Shown here: positions 7,669-13,325 of the stretch, in pieces | Position numbering within the stretch: position 1 is the stretch's first letter | Layout of the letters: each line of letters begins with the position of its first letter | Source of the DNA: Planctomycetota bacterium | GTDB taxonomy: Bacteria > Planctomycetota > Planctomycetia > Pirellulales > Pirellulaceae | Assembly (NCBI GenBank): GCA_024274855.1 | Contig: JAJSAJ010000965.1 | Location: forward strand, 1 to 13,356 | Direction: 5' to 3' | DNA length: 13,356 nt | Program-made: the position numbers and the translations under genes | The notes under the pieces: model-generated | Told to the model about the DNA's origin: nothing | The model's database searches: none | Seen by the model: only the letters and a program-made list of their open reading frames with translations

Positions 7669-8624
7669 CCATCAGAGGCCTTCCCAACGGCCATCGTCAC
7701 GCTCGCCTCGAACACCTGGCCCGGCGCAATGATTCGAAGCCCACCGTCAATGCCCTCGCGACGTAACCGAAACGCGTCGGGGGCAGATGTGTATGGTTCA
7801 ATGCAGATCGCTTCGCGATGCGGCGGCGTGTAGACAACGTACTCGCGAAACGAACGATCACTGGTCATGGTCATTCGAGCGCCGCTGTCAGGGTCCAAAA
7901 TCGAACTGGTGCAGATGTCGCCTTCGAACAACAGGTCCCCGAACACATTGTCGAATCGCATATCGCCAAAGCGCATGCCCGTCTGAAACTCGGCGGCACA
8001 GTGCAACTCGCGTTTCTTGCCGGTCGTGAGCATGTTGTCCAGCTCCCACGTGCTGGAAACCGGGAGTCGTACCACACAATCGTCCGCTCGACGCCCGCCC
8101 AACGGCACCCGAAAATAAGGATGAGTCCCAATGCCGCAGGGCAGCACACGCTCGTCCGGATTCTCGATCCGGAACAACGTACGAAGGGCCACACCGGATA
8201 TTTCGTACGTAACGGTCAATAGGAAATCAGCCGGCCAACAAGTCAACAGATCGGGCGCGTCCTTCGACCCGTGAAATTGGGCGACAACCCGCGAGCTGGT
8301 TTGCTCGAGAACCCGCCAAGGTCGCTGTAACACAAAACCATGGATTGCATTGCCAAGCCCGTCACCTTCCGGCAACTCGTAGGCCTTTCCTTCCCATAGC
8401 AGAGTTGTGCCCGCTATCCGGCCAGGAAACGGAAATAACAACGGAATCCCACTGCCCGACGCACGACAATTCCCCGACGCAAAATCGGGCTCGGCCCAGA
8501 GCACATCGATCGGTCTTGAACCGACTGGAACCTGCAACTCATAGCAGTTCATGCCGAACCCGGGCAACAATCGCGCCATCGCGCCCGTTGACGAATCCGT
8601 TAGCGTAATGATCTCTTGTGCCAT
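7665..8624 (-). CDS. Aldose 1-epimerase (mutarotase) family protein
   Basis: A 319-aa GalM-like protein that would interconvert alpha and beta anomers of an aldose in the cytoplasm. Family hallmarks are present: FPFPGRI (Arg at about 69), NAIHGFV (His at about 95), GIGTHPYF with the catalytic-acid His at about 168, RFDNVF, and ICIEPYT with the catalytic-base Glu at about 276. Both catalytic residues are intact and length fits the family. Start: the ATG at 8624 has GGAGGG 6 nt upstream; an ATG eight codons earlier lies upstream of that RBS and is less likely. The stop TAA (7665-7667) lies inside a tRNA 3' fragment, so the last codon or two may have been set by a recombination event. It is on the same strand as the membrane protein gene upstream but about 220 bp away with a palindrome between, so the two are probably not one operon. 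The sugar substrate cannot be told. Confidence 0.85.
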   Translation of the reverse strand: MAQEIITLTDSSTGAMARLLPGFGMNCYELQVPVGSRPIDVLWAEPDFASGNCRASGSGIPLLFPFPGRIAGTTLLWEGKAYELPEGDGLGNAIHGFVLQRPWRVLEQTSSRVVAQFHGSKDAPDLLTCWPADFLLTVTYEISGVALRTLFRIENPDERVLPCGIGTHPYFRVPLGGRRADDCVVRLPVSSTWELDNMLTTGKKRELHCAAEFQTGMRFGDMRFDNVFGDLLFEGDICTSSILDPDSGARMTMTSDRSFREYVVYTPPHREAICIEPYTSAPDAFRLRREGIDGGLRIIAPGQVFEASVTMAVGKASDG

Positions 8625-8683
8625 GATCTGCCCTCCTTTTTTCACCAAATTGAAGCCAACAAATGCCGTAGCCGTTCACGCCG

Positions 8684-8764
8684 CTGGGGTCTGACGCAAT
8701 TTTCGGCGGAGACAGCGTTTCTTCACGCGAACGCATCTTGTCGCCGAAAATGGGTCTGCCCCCT
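8684..8764. repeat. REP-like palindromic intergenic element
   Basis: ATTTTCGGCG (8699-8708) and CGCCGAAAAT (8742-8751) are perfect 10-bp arms. A nested GCGTT (8715-8719) pairs with AACGC (8730-8734). The outer flanks carry GGGGTCTGAC on the left and GGGTCTGCCCCC on the right. GGGGTCTGA-type palindromes recur between genes in many planctomycete genomes, as I recall, which suggests a REP-type repeat. It could also act as a 3'-end structure for the membrane protein transcript. Confidence 0.5.
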
Positions 8765-8843
8765 GGAAGCGAACCGGCGGCCTACATTCCGTGAACGGTC
8801 ACCAAGTGCCAAACAGACGGTATGTTGCCACTGAACGATCGTG

Positions 8844-9782
8844 TCAACCAACCGTGGGTCCCAGTCCGTCAACGGCAATGCGTGCGACGGCAACCATCAA
8901 AAAGATAACAACGATCATTAGAAGGACGCTTGTCACTAACCGTGGCGATCGAGCGTCACCAAGTGAAACCGCAGCCAATTGGTGCATCAGGAATAGCGAC
9001 AACACAACCGACGTCGCGAACAGACCGGTTACCAGATAGTTCGCTCCCATCATCTGGCGCTGTATGTCACCATCCAATTGCATCAAGATCCAAACACCAA
9101 CCGGTAATTGGACCAGCGAAGCAGCCAATCCGATTCGACCGCCCCAGATCGCCAACTGCCGCTCGGCCATTCCATCCGAACCGCCCCGACGCCGTCTCAG
9201 CACATAAACGAACATAAAGACCCCTGTCACGGCGAACGATGCAAGTGCAAAGTGCGTCGTGCGAGCCAGCACCGGCCCATGAAGAATCATTCGCTGGAAC
9301 GTCGTGGTTTCAACGGGACCCTCCACGGGACTGCCTCCCGATGCGAAATGAGCGAGAATCAAGAAGAAAACGGGGAAATGGTACAATAGGTTCAGCCCGG
9401 CGAAGCCGGCCAGAAACGAACGCCCCACAAGCCGACCGGTCGATACCCGGTGCGTCCGTGACCACAACACCGCGTACCAGATCATCAGACCGAGCGAAAT
9501 AAGGTACTCCCAAACGCCCATGTGGACCTTATGCAGCAAACGAGCCAGAGTCGCTTGGTAATGCGCATCCCACAATAAGAGTCCGGCGGACGCGCCAAAC
9601 AATGCACCGAGCAACAGCAGCCAGATCGACCACCATGCCAGAAACCGCCCACACTCCCCGGCCGCCATGTCACCCCGATGCTCCTTCCACTGCAGCCAGA
9701 GGGAAACGACCGGCCCAGCTGAAGCGACATGGGTGCAAAGCATGTGGAGTGCCAAAACACCAATCAGTACAGCGGCTAGCAC
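8844..9782 (-). CDS. Polytopic, histidine-rich membrane protein of unknown function
   Basis: A 312-aa integral membrane protein starting at GTG, with AGGAG 7 nt upstream. About eight hydrophobic segments are visible, near residues 1-21, 49-71, 88-107, 123-146, 172-195, 212-236, 248-270 and 282-304. Histidines lie within or at the ends of several helices: H13 and H18 in the first (ALHMLCTHVASAGP), H84 and H87, H135 and H145 (LLYHFPVFFLILAHF), H168, H177 and H267. Such spacing would suit haem b or metal ligands, which would point to an electron-transfer role, but I recognise no cytochrome family and this is inference. The basic stretch VLRRRRGG at 194-201 marks a probable cytoplasmic loop. The gene stands alone on the minus strand between the REP-like element and the tRNA-Val upstream region. 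Confidence 0.75.
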   Translation of the reverse strand: MLAAVLIGVLALHMLCTHVASAGPVVSLWLQWKEHRGDMAAGECGRFLAWWSIWLLLLGALFGASAGLLLWDAHYQATLARLLHKVHMGVWEYLISLGLMIWYAVLWSRTHRVSTGRLVGRSFLAGFAGLNLLYHFPVFFLILAHFASGGSPVEGPVETTTFQRMILHGPVLARTTHFALASFAVTGVFMFVYVLRRRRGGSDGMAERQLAIWGGRIGLAASLVQLPVGVWILMQLDGDIQRQMMGANYLVTGLFATSVVLSLFLMHQLAAVSLGDARSPRLVTSVLLMIVVIFLMVAVARIAVDGLGPTVG

Positions 9783-10266
9783 ACGAAAACTCCTATTTCA
9801 ACGCTCGATTGCTCGAACGGTTCATGGTCCGGTAACCCCTCGCGGACGATCCACGCATCCTCCAGAGCCATGCGATTGCATCAGCAGCCCCATCAACATC
9901 GCACCGCCGGCAGACGCGCCGAGACAGCAGGGGCCCAGCGTGCAGACTACGTTTGCCAATCCATCGTTGAAAACACGATCTTCACAAACGCTCCGAAGCC
10001 TATCCGAGCCATTGGACGTCATTGGAAAAAAACACCTCGACAGTGACTGCCAGTATAGAGTGACGGCCGTCGGCGAACAGACCAGACTCGCCTTGAGCAT
10101 CCAGACCCGGCTTACCGGCATTGTCTTGCAACGCTACCAGCTGCCACGGGATATACTTGGCCTTGCTAAACGCCCTCCGAACGTCCGAACGAACTCGGGG
10201 ATCGCGCTGGTTGCGAATCACCCGCATCTACAGTATTATTCCAACGTTCCCGAAGCATATATCACC
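9783..10266. other. Intergenic region upstream of tRNA-Val
   Basis: This 484-bp gap lies between the membrane protein start and tRNA-Val. A minus-strand ORF (9822-10121, 99 aa), ending 40 nt before the membrane protein start, has a short hydrophobic Cys/Gly-rich stretch but no RBS or family match. A plus-strand ORF (9667-10365) runs through the tRNA and cannot be real. The one supported element is the tRNA promoter near its right end. Confidence 0.5.
10211..10239 (+). promoter_or_regulatory. Promoter of tRNA-Val
   Basis: A -35 TTGCGA (10211-10216), a 17-nt spacer and a -10 TATTAT (10234-10239). The expected start is about 20 nt before the mature tRNA. Confidence 0.6.
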
Positions 10267-10340
10267 GGGCGATTAGCTCAGTTGGCTAGAGCGCCACGTT
10301 TACACCGTGGATGTCCTCAGTTCGAGTCTGGGATCGCCCA
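10267..10340 (+). tRNA. tRNA-Val (anticodon TAC)
   Basis: A complete 74-nt cloverleaf. Acceptor GGGCGAT pairs with ATCGCCC plus discriminator A. The D-arm contains AGCTCAGTTGG. Anticodon stem CCACG/CGTGG encloses loop TTTACAC with anticodon TAC at 10301-10303. T-arm CTCAG-TTCGAGT-CTGGG has one G-T pair. CCA is not encoded. An integrase follows about 120 bp downstream on the same strand, so the 3' end of this tRNA is the probable attachment site of the element to its right. Confidence 0.95.
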
Positions 10341-10360
10341 CTTGTCAGAAACCACGCCGA

Positions 10361-10437
10361 GATAAGTACTTATCACCTACCGACGTTCGGTAGTGCGGCC
10401 CACAAACCTGAAGCGCAAAACGGTACATACCGTTTTG
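10361..10437. repeat. Three consecutive inverted repeats between tRNA-Val and the integrase
   Basis: (a) GATAAGTACTTATC (10361-10374) is a perfect 14-bp palindrome. (b) CTACCGA (10377-10383) and TCGGTAG (10387-10393) are 7-bp arms with a 3-nt loop. (c) CAAAACGGTA (10416-10425) and TACCGTTTTG (10428-10437) are 10-bp arms with a 2-nt centre, ending 22 nt before the integrase ATG. They are good candidates for integrase or excisionase binding sites, or operators controlling integrase expression. Repeat (c) shares the CGGTA core with arm (b). Confidence 0.6.
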
Positions 10438-10459
10438 GCAACTCATGGGAGGGCGCACT

Positions 10460-11641
10460 ATGCCGAAACTCACTAAATCCACGCCGAAGTACCGCAAGCA
10501 TCGAGCGAGCGGACAAGCTGTGGTGTCCATCGAGGGTCATGACTTCTACCTTGGGCCACATGGGACAAAGGCGAGTCATACCGAATACGACCGCATTATC
10601 TGTGAGTGGTTGGCCAACGGCAGGCGCTTGCCGGCCGAGGAGCAAGGCGACTGCCTGACTGTTACCGAGGTTCTGAACGCGTATCGAAAACACGCAAACG
10701 TCTATTACCGTGACACGGGCACCAAGCGAGGCACGTTCAATAACCAGAAACCGGTCTTACGGGCAATCCGTGTGTTGTACGGTAACAAACCGTCTGCTGA
10801 CTTCGGCCCGATGGCACTCAAAGCGATCATGCACAAGTTCGCGTCAGAGGGGCTTTCCCGAGGAACTATCAATGAACGCGCCCAGCTTATCAAACGAATC
10901 TTCCGGTGGGCCGCATCTGAGGAGTTGATCCCCGCATCCGTCCCCCAGGCACTCCAGACGGTTGAAGGGCTCCGCAAAGGCCGCACCAAGGCCAGAGAAT
11001 CCAAGCCGGTACTACCGGTCCCCGAAGCTGACGTTCAGGCCACATTGCCGCACCTACCGGAGGTTGTTTGCGACATGGTCCGGCTGCAACGGCTAACCGG
11101 TTGCCGGCCTGGCGAGGTCTGCCTCATCCGGCCTGCCGACGTGGACAGCACCGAAGACATCTGGACGTATCAGCCCGAGCACCACAAGATGGAGCACCAC
11201 GGCCGAGAGCGAGTGATTTTCATCGGTCCCAAGGGACAGGACATTTTGCGTAAGTATCTGCTACGTCCAGAATGGGATTATTGCTTCAGCCCGAAGGATT
11301 CCGAAGCTAGACGGCGATTCTTAGCCAATCAGGCACGCAAGACGCCCCTATCGTGCGGAAACCGACCAGGCACTAACCGCAAGGCCAAACCGCAACGATC
11401 GGCCGGGAAGCGATACACGAACGACAGCTACCGGCGTGCGATTCATCGAGCGTGCGAAAAGGCGGGAATCCCAAAGTGGTCCCCGAATCGACTCCGACAT
11501 TCAGCAGCAACCGAGATTCGCCGAAAGTTCGGGCTCGAGGGTGGTCAAGTGGTACTCGGACACGCCAAGGCGGATACCACCCAAATCTACGCGGAACGCG
11601 ACATGCAAAAGGCGGCTGAAATCATGCGCGAAATCGGCTAG
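10460..11641 (+). CDS. Tyrosine recombinase / integrase
   Basis: A 393-aa site-specific recombinase that would integrate and excise the element. Start: the ATG at 10460 has GGGAGGG (10447-10453) 6 nt upstream; an ATG five codons earlier overlaps that RBS and is rejected. The N-terminal part (to about 60) is a small basic domain, about 65-180 is the helical core-binding (SAM-like) domain, and about 185-393 is the catalytic domain. Catalytic residues: R216 in TGCRPGE, then N343-R-L-R346-H in WSPNRLRHSAAT, H368 in VLGHAKAD and nucleophile Y377 in TQIYAERD. The first His of the usual H-x-x-R is Asn here; related planctomycete integrases, as I recall, share this. The gene lies just after tRNA-Val and is followed at 11651 by a terminator, so it is probably its own transcript, possibly controlled through the palindromes upstream. 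Confidence 0.92.
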   Translation: MPKLTKSTPKYRKHRASGQAVVSIEGHDFYLGPHGTKASHTEYDRIICEWLANGRRLPAEEQGDCLTVTEVLNAYRKHANVYYRDTGTKRGTFNNQKPVLRAIRVLYGNKPSADFGPMALKAIMHKFASEGLSRGTINERAQLIKRIFRWAASEELIPASVPQALQTVEGLRKGRTKARESKPVLPVPEADVQATLPHLPEVVCDMVRLQRLTGCRPGEVCLIRPADVDSTEDIWTYQPEHHKMEHHGRERVIFIGPKGQDILRKYLLRPEWDYCFSPKDSEARRRFLANQARKTPLSCGNRPGTNRKAKPQRSAGKRYTNDSYRRAIHRACEKAGIPKWSPNRLRHSAATEIRRKFGLEGGQVVLGHAKADTTQIYAERDMQKAAEIMREIG

Positions 11642-11650
11642 AATACTCGA

Positions 11651-11712
11651 CAGTGCGGCTAGGGTCTGCAGCCCGAACCCCGCCAGCCTTAGCGGCTGCC
11701 GCACTGCTTTTT
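11651..11712 (+). terminator. Branched intrinsic terminator after the integrase
   Basis: CAGTGCGGC (11651-11659) pairs with GCCGCACTG (11698-11706), a perfect 9-bp stem, followed by C and T5 (11708-11712). The enclosed 38 nt can form two smaller hairpins, GGGT with ACCC and CCGC with GCGG, giving a three-way junction. It begins 10 nt after the integrase stop. Confidence 0.75.
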
Positions 11713-11743
11713 CACTTTAAGGCGTCATTAAAAGGCAAATGGC

Positions 11744-12433
11744 ATGGACGAACGCAAAAGGGCGACCGAGCTACTTCAGGTTCTGAAAGCTCATCTTGAC
11801 TTGCTGGCCGAAAGCGAACGGTTACGCCGGCCGGTTCTTCTTTTTTCCGCATGCATCACATATTGTCGAACGATTCCGTGGTTCGAGGAAGCGTATTTGG
11901 ACGTTCGACGTGATGAAACCGAGTTTCCAAATGCCGCGATTCGGAAGTTGCTTGCCCAGGCCGGCCCCGAGTGGCAAAAGCTAACCGGACTTCCCCCGCT
12001 GGCCGATCACGTAGACGATTGGCATCTTGCCGCTTCACTCGCCGGTATCGGGGGTGCCGAGACGCTGAGCGATATCGAAAGCGGCGAACAAGAACCCATG
12101 AACCGAATCGCGAGGGCAATCATCGCCTACGCGAAAAATGGGGCGCACACCGAATCGAACTTTTTGGAAGTACTGATTCGAAAAGACCAAGTTCTTCGAA
12201 ACGGCAAATCACGACAACTTGCTGGAAACGAGCTATGTTTTTTTCGCGCTTTGCTCGCCGCAAAAGATGACGGAATGAGCCGTCAAGCCTTATTTGAGTC
12301 TGTTTTCTCCGGAGGTTTGGCTGGAGAAAACGCATTTGACCAGGTTAAACGATCGCTCAATCTTAAGCTGAAATCTCTTGGTTTGCGCGTGAAATCTAAG
12401 ACACGCGGAATTTGGCAACTGGCAGAACTATGA
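11744..12433 (+). CDS. Hypothetical protein with possible C-terminal winged-helix domain
   Basis: A 229-aa soluble protein I do not recognise as a whole. The N-terminal 60% is helical and charged, with no membrane segment or catalytic motif that I can name. The C-terminal part (about 157-229) has the order of a winged-helix DNA-binding domain of the OmpR/PhoB kind: RQLAGNELCFFRALLAAKDDGMSRQALFESVF, then a helix DQVKRSLNLKLKSLG, then a wing-like hairpin LRVKSKTRGIWQLAE. That assignment rests on pattern alone. The ATG at 11744 has only a weak GG-rich stretch upstream. The terminator after the integrase is 31 nt away, so it has its own promoter or depends on readthrough. Its stop codon overlaps the first of three 12-bp repeats, which could be its own binding sites. 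It may be the regulator of the element. Confidence 0.7.
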   Translation: MDERKRATELLQVLKAHLDLLAESERLRRPVLLFSACITYCRTIPWFEEAYLDVRRDETEFPNAAIRKLLAQAGPEWQKLTGLPPLADHVDDWHLAASLAGIGGAETLSDIESGEQEPMNRIARAIIAYAKNGAHTESNFLEVLIRKDQVLRNGKSRQLAGNELCFFRALLAAKDDGMSRQALFESVFSGGLAGENAFDQVKRSLNLKLKSLGLRVKSKTRGIWQLAEL

Positions 12434-12470
12434 GTAATTACTAAGGTAATTACTAAGGTAATTACTCAGG
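12432..12470. repeat. Three tandem 12-bp repeats with a palindromic core
   Basis: TAATTACTAAGG at 12435-12446 and 12447-12458, and TAATTACTCAGG at 12459-12470. Each contains the palindrome GTAATTAC, counting the preceding G. The outer ends GAGTAATTAC (12432-12441) and GTAATTACTC (12458-12467) are exact inverted repeats of each other. The array starts in the stop codon of the 229-aa gene and ends 22 nt before the RBS-burying hairpin. Spacing of 12 bp puts the copies at slightly over one helical turn, which suits operator or iteron sites. Confidence 0.7.
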
Positions 12471-12492
12471 GACTTGAGACGACATTCCGCGT

Positions 12493-12542
12493 AAAATCCT
12501 TGCAGCGAATGACACCTTTTCGTCACTTACTGCAAGGATTTT
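12493..12542 (+). promoter_or_regulatory. 13-bp perfect hairpin that buries the RBS of the DUF1580-type gene; terminator-like
   Basis: AAAATCCTTGCAG (12493-12505) and CTGCAAGGATTTT (12530-12542) are perfect 13-bp arms around a 24-nt loop that has a small inner TGAC/GTCA pairing. The right arm contains AAGGA (12534-12538), which sits 7 nt before the ATG at 12546 and is the only good Shine-Dalgarno for that gene. It ends in T5 (12539-12543), as in an intrinsic terminator. It could therefore stop transcription, block translation, or both. Confidence 0.65.
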
Positions 12543-12545
12543 TCT

Positions 12546-12839
12546 ATGGCAATCGACATCAACAGCGAGCAGATTCTGACTGTGGCGGAGGCGGCCCGTC
12601 TGCTACCTGGCCGTCCAAGTACCCGCACCGTCTGGCGGTGGCTTGATCGAGGCGTGCGACACGTCAAACTCGAATCCGTCTTGGTTGGAGGTCGACGTTT
12701 CGTTTCGAAGGAATCCATCAATCGTTTTTTGGAGTCCATCAATCAACCAGACGTCCAGCGGACTTCTCCTGCAGTAGCCGCCAAGCGCAAGCGAGCCATC
12801 AAGCGAGCCGAGAAAGAATTGCAGGAGGCTGGACTGTAA
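12546..12839 (+). CDS. DUF1580-type helix-turn-helix protein, possible excisionase
   Basis: A 97-aa protein. Residues 10-60 read ILTVAEAARLLPGRPS...TVWRWLDRGVR...LESVLVGGRRFVSKESINRFLESI, the pattern of the planctomycete DUF1580 family. It resembles MerR/excisionase winged-helix proteins: recognition helix TRTVWRWLDRG, then a wing with GGRRFVS. The C-terminal 35 residues are Lys/Arg/Ala-rich and probably helical. Such proteins near integrases often act as recombination directionality factors or small repressors; that role is inferred here from position. Its RBS lies inside the right arm of a 13-bp hairpin, and three 12-bp repeats lie further upstream, so expression is probably tightly controlled. 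The stop overlaps the next ATG (TAATG), suggesting translational coupling. Confidence 0.8.
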   Translation: MAIDINSEQILTVAEAARLLPGRPSTRTVWRWLDRGVRHVKLESVLVGGRRFVSKESINRFLESINQPDVQRTSPAVAAKRKRAIKRAEKELQEAGL

Positions 12840-13159
12840 TGGAGATACTCCCAGCCGACTTTGCAGTGATCGTTGATCGACAAACAGAAACCACCAATCA
12901 CCCGGCGATCAAATTGACTTTCAGTAAGGCAATTCGCCTGAAGTGTTTGGATTGTTCTTGCGGATCGCCGTCGGAAGTTAAATTCTGTGCCGTCAAGCAA
13001 TGCCCGCTTTTTCCTTTTAGGTTTGGCAAGAGGCCCCAATTCGAAGGACATGTTCGGAAGAAAAAGCGAATGACTGCCGAACGAATCGAAAAGCTAAAAG
13101 CACAGCTGCACCACAATCGTCAGAAAATCAAATCTGAGCATGTGGACCGCAGTATCTAA
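12839..13159 (+). CDS. Small Cys-rich, probable zinc-binding protein of phage-associated type
   Basis: A 106-aa protein starting at an ATG that overlaps the preceding stop, with AGGAGG 10 nt upstream. Residues 30-65 carry KAIRLKCLDCSCGSPSEVKFCAV and then KQCPLFPFRFGK, with cysteines at 36, 39, 41, 50 and 55. The spacing C-x2-C-x10-C-x4-C would suit one zinc ion. The pattern 'IR.KCLDC....EV..C....CPL.P.R.G' is one I know from small uncharacterised proteins common in phages and prophages. The C-terminal third is Lys/Arg/Glu-rich and helical (residues about 72-100), possibly for nucleic-acid binding. The function is unknown. It is the second gene of a coupled pair with the DUF1580-type gene. Confidence 0.8.
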   Translation: MEILPADFAVIVDRQTETTNHPAIKLTFSKAIRLKCLDCSCGSPSEVKFCAVKQCPLFPFRFGKRPQFEGHVRKKKRMTAERIEKLKAQLHHNRQKIKSEHVDRSI

Positions 13160-13184
13160 CGGAAGTTTTTTCAGCGGACGGAAA

Positions 13185-13325
13185 ATGCGACTCAGAGTCC
13201 ACAAACTGGGTCGGCTGGCAATCAAACGCGTTTCAGCGGAAAGAAACAAGGTCTGGGCCCAAACAAAAAGTGCCCACTTCGACCCGAGCAAAATCGAAGT
13301 GGGCGAATGGAGAAAAGTCACATGA
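13185..13325 (+). CDS. Possible small basic ORF coupled to the following gene
   Basis: A 46-aa basic peptide (MRLRVHKLGRLAIKRV at its start), with only a weak GGA-containing RBS. Its stop TGA (13323-13325) overlaps the next ATG as ATGA, typical of coupled genes. The frame is also open to an ATG at 13140, which would overlap the previous gene by 20 nt. Against it, an 11-bp perfect inverted repeat (13272-13304) lies in its 3' half, and there is no recognisable family. Weakly supported. Confidence 0.35.
   Translation: MRLRVHKLGRLAIKRVSAERNKVWAQTKSAHFDPSKIEVGEWRKVT
13272..13304 (-). terminator. 11-bp hairpin, terminator-like when read on the minus strand
   Basis: GCCCACTTCGA (13272-13282) and TCGAAGTGGGC (13294-13304) pair perfectly around an 11-nt loop. 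On the minus strand the stem is followed by ACTTTTTGTTT, as in an intrinsic terminator. On the plus strand no T-run follows. It could stop antisense transcripts entering from the right. Confidence 0.45.

Noticed and set aside
9822..10121. 99-aa minus-strand ORF just upstream of the membrane protein gene
   Set aside because: The hydrophobic GPCCLGASAGGAMLMGLL stretch is suggestive and the 40-nt spacing would suit an operon. There is no RBS, however, and no match I recognise, so it is left out of the genes.
9667..10365. 232-aa plus-strand ORF
   Set aside because: It overlaps the membrane protein start and passes through tRNA-Val, so it is open by chance.
12432..12470. CRISPR-like array
   Set aside because: The repeats are 12 bp and directly tandem with no spacers, and there are no cas genes.
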